Shown here one piece after another: positions 57,780 through 64,000 of a stretch of DNA of 64,000 nucleotides. A model generated the notes under the pieces. It was given only the letters and a program-made list of their open reading frames with translations, had not been told where the DNA came from and ran no database searches. Every line of letters begins with the position of its first letter. The first letter of the stretch is position 1. Both the position numbers and the translations under genes were made by a program. The DNA lies in assembly GCF_020497125.1 (NCBI RefSeq), contig NC_059087.1, positions 15,471,925-15,535,924 on the forward strand, read 5' to 3'. This DNA comes from Mauremys mutica. Lineage: Eukaryota > Chordata > Testudines > Geoemydidae.

Positions 57780-58160
57780 TAGGGCAATATCAGGACATTC
57801 ACTGATGCAGTGATCGTGAGCCTTGAGTATCAAAGCGTGCACGTAGCGAGATAAATGGGAACTCTTGATGGGTTCCTCCATCAAGATCAAAGCTCTTTAT
57901 AAATCTTTCATTAGTTCAGAAACAAGTACTTAGATGATTGGCATAGTACATCGGACTATTAATGAAAATTGGGATTGAAGCAGATTTTTTTAGATACAGT
58001 ATTTCAAAGAAGGGCCACTCAACACAGTCAAACACCTTTTTAGCAAGGAGTAATAGTAAGTCATAGATGATTTCATTGGATCAGACAGAGTAGATATTGA
58101 GTATACTCTCAGAGGCTGTCAACAAAAAACTCATCTTTGATCAACTCAGTTTGTCCTTTG
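57780..58160 (-). pseudogene. L1-clade LINE ORF2 remnant, reverse transcriptase part
   Basis: The minus-strand translation near 58040-57930 gives AKKVFDCVEWPFFEILYLKK, followed by IPIFINS and YYAN. This parallels the L1 reverse transcriptase block around AFDRVEW (motif A, whose aspartate is retained). Further on, DLDGGTHQEFPFIS (about 57885-57850) corresponds to the RRGTRQGCPLSP block. Upstream, 'QTELIKDE' fits the QTGFIKGR block. Stops and frameshifts are frequent, so it is a dead fossil. The copy continues at 58427-59560 beyond a CR1 insertion. Confidence 0.78.
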
Positions 58161-58426
58161 CATAACCAGAATTGTTAACCATAACTCACAATTTTTAACA
58201 GTGAGAGTGATTAACTATTGGAACAAATTACCAAGGGATGTGTTAGAATCTCCATCTCTTAATGTCTTCAAATCAAGACCAGAGGCTTTCTTGCAGATAT
58301 GCTTTAGTCAAACACAGGTTATTGGTCTTAATGCAGAGGTAACTGGGTGAAATGTAATGGCTAGTGATATATAGAGGAGGGCAAACTAGACTACCAATTC
58401 TCCCTATTTACCTTAAACTCCATGAA
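58160..58426 (+). mobile_element. CR1/L3-type LINE 3' end inserted in the L1 remnant
   Basis: 'Gattaactattggaacaaat', 'ccaagggatgtgttagaatc', 'cttcaaatcaagaccagagg' and 'gggtgaaatgtaatggc' are the sense CR1 3' region, ending 'ccttaaactccatgaat'. It separates the two parts of the antisense L1 and accounts for the extra length between their motifs. Confidence 0.8.
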
Positions 58427-59560
58427 TATTTGTATCGTGTCTGCTAGATAAAAGCTTCACTCATGAAGGAGCTGACCCTCCTTGGTTTATGAAAGAGATT
58501 GGACTATGTAATACACGTGGAAAATATGAGATTCTTCTTACGTAATAGGAGAGATGATACACTGACTTATTCTTCATAGTATGGCCATAGTGTAGCTGGT
58601 CCTGGGGAGCCTTATCATGGTGGGAGAGAGCTCTTTCTGTGTAGATTCTGACCAAACTGTCTAGAGTGTACTCAAGAGGCTTCATCTGATTTCATATTTT
58701 TCACAAGCTCCAAGCATTTGCTCAATTGCAGTGTTATCCATCTCAACAGGCATTAACTTGTGCAACATAGGCAAGCATGTTCTAAACTGGTGATATTTTA
58801 CACAGCACTTAGTTGTTGTTTTTTTTAGAGTCCCACATAGGATATTCTGATGGTCCCTAAGGCAACAGTAAATTTATTCTATCGGGTCTTTGAGTCTGCC
58901 GCTGATATTCTGGTTGGGTTTTCATTTTTAATTGACAAAGCAAAAGACTATCTGCCTTTCTTTCCTTCTTCATAATGCAGGCTTCTCTTTAATAACATCA
59001 AACACTATGATTCCTCCGTTAACGGCGAATTAAGTTCTCCTGTATCTCAAATGAGCTCTCTGAGGGTGGCATCAACTCATTCTCTTTTATGTTTAAGTCC
59101 TAGTTTTTTAATCTGTTTCTAATTCATTTCAGCAATTTTGCATTTCTGTTTTAGTGGAAGCAATGCTGATAAATTCCTTCTTATGACATCTATAGCTGCA
59201 TCCTAGATTAAACCTATTCTAATACAGAGCCTCTCATTAAGTGTTCTTGTAAGGCTACTTTCATTTTATTCAACAGCAGTGGATCATTTAATATAGAGTT
59301 GTTAATTCTCCATTTTATGGCAAGGCCACATTATGGTGATGCTTTTAATCACAAGATTATCAGTGTATGATTTGAGAAGGATATGTTGCCTATATTTTTC
59401 CTTGGGGTAGATTTTGAAATGTGAAGTTGCCAAGGAAACAAACCTGGGATGATAATACTAATTCCTGACTCTAAGAGTTGTCTTTCCTGGTAAAATCATT
59501 TGTTCAATATACATGTTTAGAAAAGACATCAATTAGCAGAAAAACATAATCTAGTACCCC
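58427..59560 (-). pseudogene. L1-clade LINE ORF2 remnant, endonuclease end and linker
   Basis: Minus-strand reading gives SNHTLI (about 59365), then IKWRINNSILNDP (about 59320-59280), matching the SDH...WRLNNSLLND junction at the end of the L1 endonuclease. DAAIDVIRRN (about 59195) then fits the WDAAKAVIRG block, and FALSIKNENPTRIS (about 58950-58910) the following linker. 'LIDVFSKHV' near 59530 fits the late endonuclease. Motif order and spacing agree with L1 ORF2 once the CR1 is removed. The 58461-58690 part is too decayed to match. Confidence 0.7.
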
Positions 59561-59631
59561 ATGAAGTGGTTTTATAACTCAGCCTGTGGTATTACTTATA
59601 ATAATATTTTTGTTAATATGCTTTTCCTCTA
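59561..59631. other. No feature recognised
   Basis: Short spacer between the L1 remnant and the MIR. Confidence 0.4.
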
Positions 59632-59711
59632 TAGCGCTCAAAGTACTTAACGAATATAGGTAAATATGATTATCAGTATTTTCCAGATGGGAAAAATGAG
59701 GCACAGAAAGA
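59632..59711 (-). repeat. MIR-type SINE, antisense (split, 3' part)
   Basis: 'Tagcgctcaaagtacttaac', 'ttttccagatgggaaaaatg' and 'aggcacagaaagatta' are reversed MIR tail and core. It resumes at 59898. Confidence 0.8.
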
Positions 59712-59897
59712 TTAGGGGTACGTTTTCAGAAATAACTAGTGATTTTGGGTGTCTAAGTTTTTGACTGCCCAACTTAAGGCACCTTAAAGGGGCCTAATGT
59801 TCACAAAGAACTTAGCACTTACCTTAAAGGGGCCTCATTTTCAGACAATGTTTCATGCTGAACATCCAAAATCACTAATCGCTTAAAAATTTAGGCC
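59712..59897. mobile_element. Foldback element inserted in MIR
   Basis: 'Actagtgattttgggtgtc' at the left is the inverted copy of 'catccaaaatcactaatcg' at the right. The repeated phrase 'accttaaaggggcctaatg' / 'accttaaaggggcctcatt' sits inside. It interrupts the MIR between its core and head. Confidence 0.75.
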
Positions 59898-59995
59898 TAG
59901 GCAACTAGCTTATGACCAAACAGCAAGTCGGTTGCAGAGCCACAAAAGAACCCATGTTTCCTGACTGAGCACGATCCACTGTGCTACACTTCCTC
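59898..59995 (-). repeat. MIR-type SINE, antisense (split, 5' part)
   Basis: 'Gaccaaacagcaagtcggtt', 'gcagagccacaaaagaaccc' and 'cactgtgctacacttcctcc' complete the MIR begun at 59632. Confidence 0.8.
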
Positions 59996-61730
59996 CCTTT
60001 TTTGTTATTTACCACTCAAGGTAGGAAACAATGTTACAGGATTGGCTACTGTGCAGGAAAACCTTTATATGGTGGAACTCAATTAAATTAATGTACTTCT
60101 CTGAGTCTGCCCTTCTGTAGCCCTCTATACATTCTTTCAGGAAGAAATCAGTGCTTCTTTTAGAAAAATGCCAGAAAAAGGGATCAGTGTCCGATATTGT
60201 GGTAGATTCTTTCCTTACATTTCCATTCTGAAGTATGCCGTGTCAAAGGGCACTGCATGATGAATACGACCCTGCCAATCAAGACACTCTGTTTTATATC
60301 ACTTATTACTAAATTGAAAATGGTGTTTTACTACAGCAGTAAAGGGCTGGTACAGCATGAGGTACATTTTTATACAACTCTATGAACTTTGTCATTGAAA
60401 ATATTATAGCCTTGAATTTGAGAGCACAGTGGAAGGCAATATAATTTGATTACCTATATTAATCAAGTAGAGTACAACATATAAAACCAGTAATGCATAA
60501 GTCTGACTGGAGCCAGATAACCCTCTTGTGCATCTTAGAAAGATTTATTTTCAGTAATATAATTCATTTGACATGAAAGTATCATAATTGCAGTTGCTAG
60601 GAAGGACTTTTTTTTTTCTGGTAGGAAAAAAAAATTGTCATGGTTTCAAGAGCAGCTTGTTCTTTTAAAGCTCTGCTTACTGAAAATTGAAAACAAAGAT
60701 TTGTTTTTGTAGTTGTGACAATTTTTCATTAACCAGCTGGGCCAACAAACTGGTTTGCTTTAAATGGTATTTCTGCTGCATAAACAAAAGTGTGCTAGGT
60801 GTGATTTAAAATGAAAATGTAAAAGAAAATGTACTTGGGGGAGACTACATTCAGTTCCTGCCGTTCTCTACATGTATTCCAAAAATGCTTGCCAGAAGCC
60901 CCTGGGCTTTTTAGTTACCTGTGCAAACATTTCATGTGAAGGCTGAGGAGAATCTTCCCACAGTGTAGCTTCATTAAAAGGCTTTAAAGCAAATTTAAAG
61001 GCATCTAATTACACTGCAGTCGATGAAAACTCCTCCTGTTCTTACATGTGTGGTAGTGACATGCATTAATAATGCTGCTATTGTGAGTTGCTATTGATGC
61101 ATTTTACTGCTGCTTGTGGCTGCGAGCCATTTTCAGCAGATGTAATGGCCCTGGGGTACCAAAATGCAATATGACGAAAATCACAACAGGTACAAAATTT
61201 ACTCCCAGCACTATTGTACCTCCCATGTATCGCAGCAACAAGGCCTGTATTCTTAACTTCAATATACTAAGCAGAGAATGGTTAAAATGGACAGCATGAA
61301 GGTATTTTCCAGTTTTTCAAATAGATTTTTATATTCACTCTTGCTTATACTAATTGCTTGTAACTGAAATCAGTTTCCTTAATGGAATGTTTTTTGGCTT
61401 CATGACTAATACATACTAGTTTGTTCCATCTAATCTAATCGTAGGTGTTTCTAAGGTGTGGTAATTATGCTGAATAGCAATTAAAGGTAGCAGTGAGCAT
61501 GGAAGCAGGGCTATATTTGTAGTCCCATCCCATTGGTAGTCCACAATGGGGGAGAGGGGGTTGTTTTGTGTTATCTTTGTTCTTTAATCTACTGTTCTTT
61601 GCCTACTTCTCCTCTTGAGGTGTTCCTTCTTTTCTTCTACTTTTCAACCATCCTGTTGTGAGTTAGTCCTGGGGAAAGATATCACTACTGAGGAAAGGCT
61701 TATCAAACAGTTGGGGCTTGCACTCATTGT
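59996..61730. other. No gene recognised; candidate regulatory island
   Basis: About 1.7 kb. 60957-61110 ('taaaggcatctaattacac', 'gacatgcattaataatgctg', 'gctattgatgcattttac') has a conserved-non-coding look with several homeodomain-type sites. Frames are chance. Confidence 0.35.
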
Positions 61731-62116
61731 TGTCAGTTTGCTTGCAGAGACCCAGCTGTTAACATCCAACAATCCATCCAAGCAGTCATTTGCTCTGAAG
61801 GAAAAATGTACATAAAAATAAATAAAAGTATTAAATTTGCAAACAACAAAAAGTGGGTTGACCCCCCCAAACTAATTTTAAGTGTTGCGGGAGGGTCTTT
61901 CAAATGCACGTTAGGCTCCTTCTGAACTTTCCAGAGGCTCCAAACTTCATCTTTCAGGTCAGTGCAGGCCAGACTACCTTTCCAGCTGATGCAAATGGAA
62001 TGCAAAGGTAGGTAGACACTTCCGTCGACTATTAACATTGGGTGGGGCATTGAGGATTTGAAGGTTGGTAAGAGCAAGTTGTGTAACCAGAGGTTACTGA
62101 ACGGGAAGTGAAGGAA
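61731..62116. other. No gene supported; longest frame outside known repeats
   Basis: A 140-codon minus-strand frame (61733-62155) is open, but it has no recognisable domain and no coding texture. It runs through the pentanucleotide repeat at its start, so I do not call it a gene. Confidence 0.35.
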
Positions 62117-62136
62117 TGGATGAGATGAGATGAGAT
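62117..62136. repeat. (GATGA)n short tandem repeat
   Basis: About four units of GATGA. Confidence 0.8.
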
Positions 62137-63028
62137 GGTGGAGAGTATTCAACATTTCAGATAAGCACCCACAATTTCTAATCTAAAGTGAAACCTATCG
62201 TTTTCAAGTTTGTTTTTCAATAGTTCAAGGCAAAAGCTGGTTAATGACAGGGGTCCAGTCCTCTGTTACTTCATTGCATAACATTCAGTAAAAATACACA
62301 TGTGACTACTCCAAGTAATGGTTTCCTTCACCTCTGTGACTTACCTATCTCTACTAGCTTTGAGGACTGGATGGAGTGAAAGAAAGAAGTCTGTTCAAAT
62401 TTGACTGTTGAAGAGTTGCATTGTATGCATCTAAACTTTCTGTTCCCTTTACACCTTGGATTTAAAATGTTCTTCAGCTGCCATCTTAGTAATTTTTTTT
62501 GCCTCCGGCCTGGACTACCTACTAGTACAATCAAGGAGGCCAGGCTGTCCTTCCCTCAACTAGTGTTCTAGCACATATGCTGACAGCTGCCTCACAGAGG
62601 AAATGGGCTTCTGTAGATGATTCCCTGGTTGTGTCAAATCATTAACCAGGTTGAATGATGATGTTCATGCAGACATGACTGGTAGTTTTATAAGGTTTAT
62701 CCTTTATTATCAACAACAGCAAACAGTCTTTTTATGAGTTAAATAGCAATGGGCTTACATAACCTTGATTATAATGTTAATTATACATAAGTATTCTAAA
62801 TCGTACATGTGACAGCACCAAAGACTTTCCTTTTGGACAGTTAAAAGCCCTTAACAGAACCATGTATCTGAGTCACCTAGCATTAGGACATCCACTGAAA
62901 TTATTATATAGTGTATTTTGTTTTCCTGATTTGAGACAAATAGGGAATGCTTTAGGTCCTTCTCCCTTTGATTAAGTTTCAGGTCCAAATTCCAAATTGA
63001 ACATTATGCTAAAAATAATGTATATAAC
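62137..63028. other. No gene recognised
   Basis: About 890 bp, AT-rich, with nothing recognised. Confidence 0.4.
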
Positions 63029-63118
63029 CATGGGCCTTTTCAAATAGGGTACCTAAAATACAATTTTTTTGGAATTAGGTGCCCAACTTTAGGCATCCAA
63101 GTTTGAAAATGTTGGGCA
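63029..63118. repeat. Foldback element remnant
   Basis: 'Gggccttttcaaatagggta' at the left and 'ccaagtttgaaaatgttggg' at the right are partly inverted. The interior 'aattaggtgcccaacttt' is a phrase of short turtle foldback elements. Diverged. Confidence 0.5.
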
Positions 63119-64000
63119 CAAGTTCTTTTTAAAAACAGTCTTGGCCCAGTTTCTTTTAACTCTCCCATGCCTTGGAACATATGTTGTGCATATGTGTGGC
63201 TAGGTGCATGTGTTGATGTGTAGCCCATTCTGTGGGTTCATTGCCACCATGTGAAAACCAGTAGCTCTACTTTTTCAAGAATGTGTCTGGATGGGGAGAA
63301 GCAATGGCTTGCAAAGGAATTAAGTTGACAGGATGATCAAATGGGACAAGTTCAGCTCTTTATTTATAAAGTAAAATAAAATAAATATTCCCATGACTTA
63401 GTCATAACAAATCACAGCATGTTCCGTAGGCACAAGTTGCTGTTCATTCTGGAAGGGTCAGTTTTATTAACTAGGATATTAATGGATTAAAAAGAACTTT
63501 ATCTACTGAGTTCTTTGCTGAAATTTTCTATAACAGCTTCCTGCCAACTAATAAAGACAACCATGCATGTTCTCCACCAAATATATAGGTAAATGAAATT
63601 CCCAAACAGAGTTACATGCAATACTGCAGGAGAGCTAAGAATATCTAAATGTATTCCAGTCATAGCAGAGGCACATTTAACAAACCCTTGTTATTTCTTA
63701 GTGTTTTAGTGCTTTATGCTCCTTTTGTTCTCCTATTATGACATGTATATAACATTTAAATGTACACCTGCACTATATAAGCCCCAATTAGAAAAATATA
63801 TATTTACAATAAGCTTGAGATATCTGGACAGATAGCTATGGTTTCAGTGTGGGATTACAATATAATGAAGTGATGTAATGACTTTTTGTCAAATGCAAAA
63901 TAACTCAACCTTCCTCTTTAAATTTAGTAAGGTTTATGTAGTCAAACCACAACTGTCTTCACCCTTCCGTTGCAAATAGTTTGCTTTTTGAGTTAATATT
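63119..64000. other. No gene recognised
   Basis: About 880 bp of AT-rich sequence to the end of the window. No recognised repeat or frame. Confidence 0.4.

Noticed and set aside
61733..62155. 140-codon minus-strand frame
   Set aside because: No recognisable domain. It begins in a pentanucleotide repeat, and codon texture is not convincing.

Overview
This window looks like intergenic or intronic DNA from a vertebrate, most likely a cryptodiran turtle. The assignment rests on repeats recognised by eye. There are two copies of a tRNA-derived SINE whose 3' part resembles a CR1 tail (7005-7206, 35480-35636), several CR1 LINE 3' ends, many MIR/CORE-type SINE fragments, and foldback DNA transposons of kinds common in turtle and crocodilian genomes. 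Base composition is AT-rich and there is no operon-like gene packing. I found no protein-coding gene, exon chain, tRNA gene or rRNA that I can support. Every open frame is short (162 codons or fewer), and the longest are mirror-image frames inside a GC-rich palindromic transposon.

Layout. 1-7.2 kb: MIR, a 310-bp palindromic element, three CR1 tails, a repeat with a hammerhead-like core, and an intact-looking SINE. 7.2-9.8 kb: mostly single-copy-looking sequence ending in a G-depleted stretch. 9.8-10.3 kb: a 265-bp GC-rich hAT-like foldback element with an exact 8-bp target duplication, inside or beside an older foldback element. 10.4-28 kb: sparse repeats, two long CA microsatellites, a TcMar-like foldback element and candidate regulatory islands. 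28-45 kb: the repeat-dense part, with nested insertions (hAT element in CR1, foldback element in MIR), six MIR copies, and an inverted pair of a Penelope-like repeat flanked by a 12-bp duplication. 45-57 kb: mostly unassigned, with one 320-bp foldback element and several short perfect hairpins. 57-60 kb: a decayed L1-clade ORF2 on the minus strand, split by a CR1 tail, followed by a MIR split by another foldback element. 60-64 kb: mostly unassigned.

The most interesting observations are hammerhead-ribozyme-like cores in two unrelated-looking dispersed repeat families, the inverted head-to-head copy with its 12-bp duplication, the L1 fossil with readable reverse transcriptase and endonuclease-junction motifs, a 60-bp segment present twice 1.75 kb apart in otherwise dissimilar sequence, and islands rich in TAATTA-type sites that could be conserved enhancers. 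Family names come from memory of consensus sequences and were not checked against a database. Element boundaries are approximate unless a target duplication is given.
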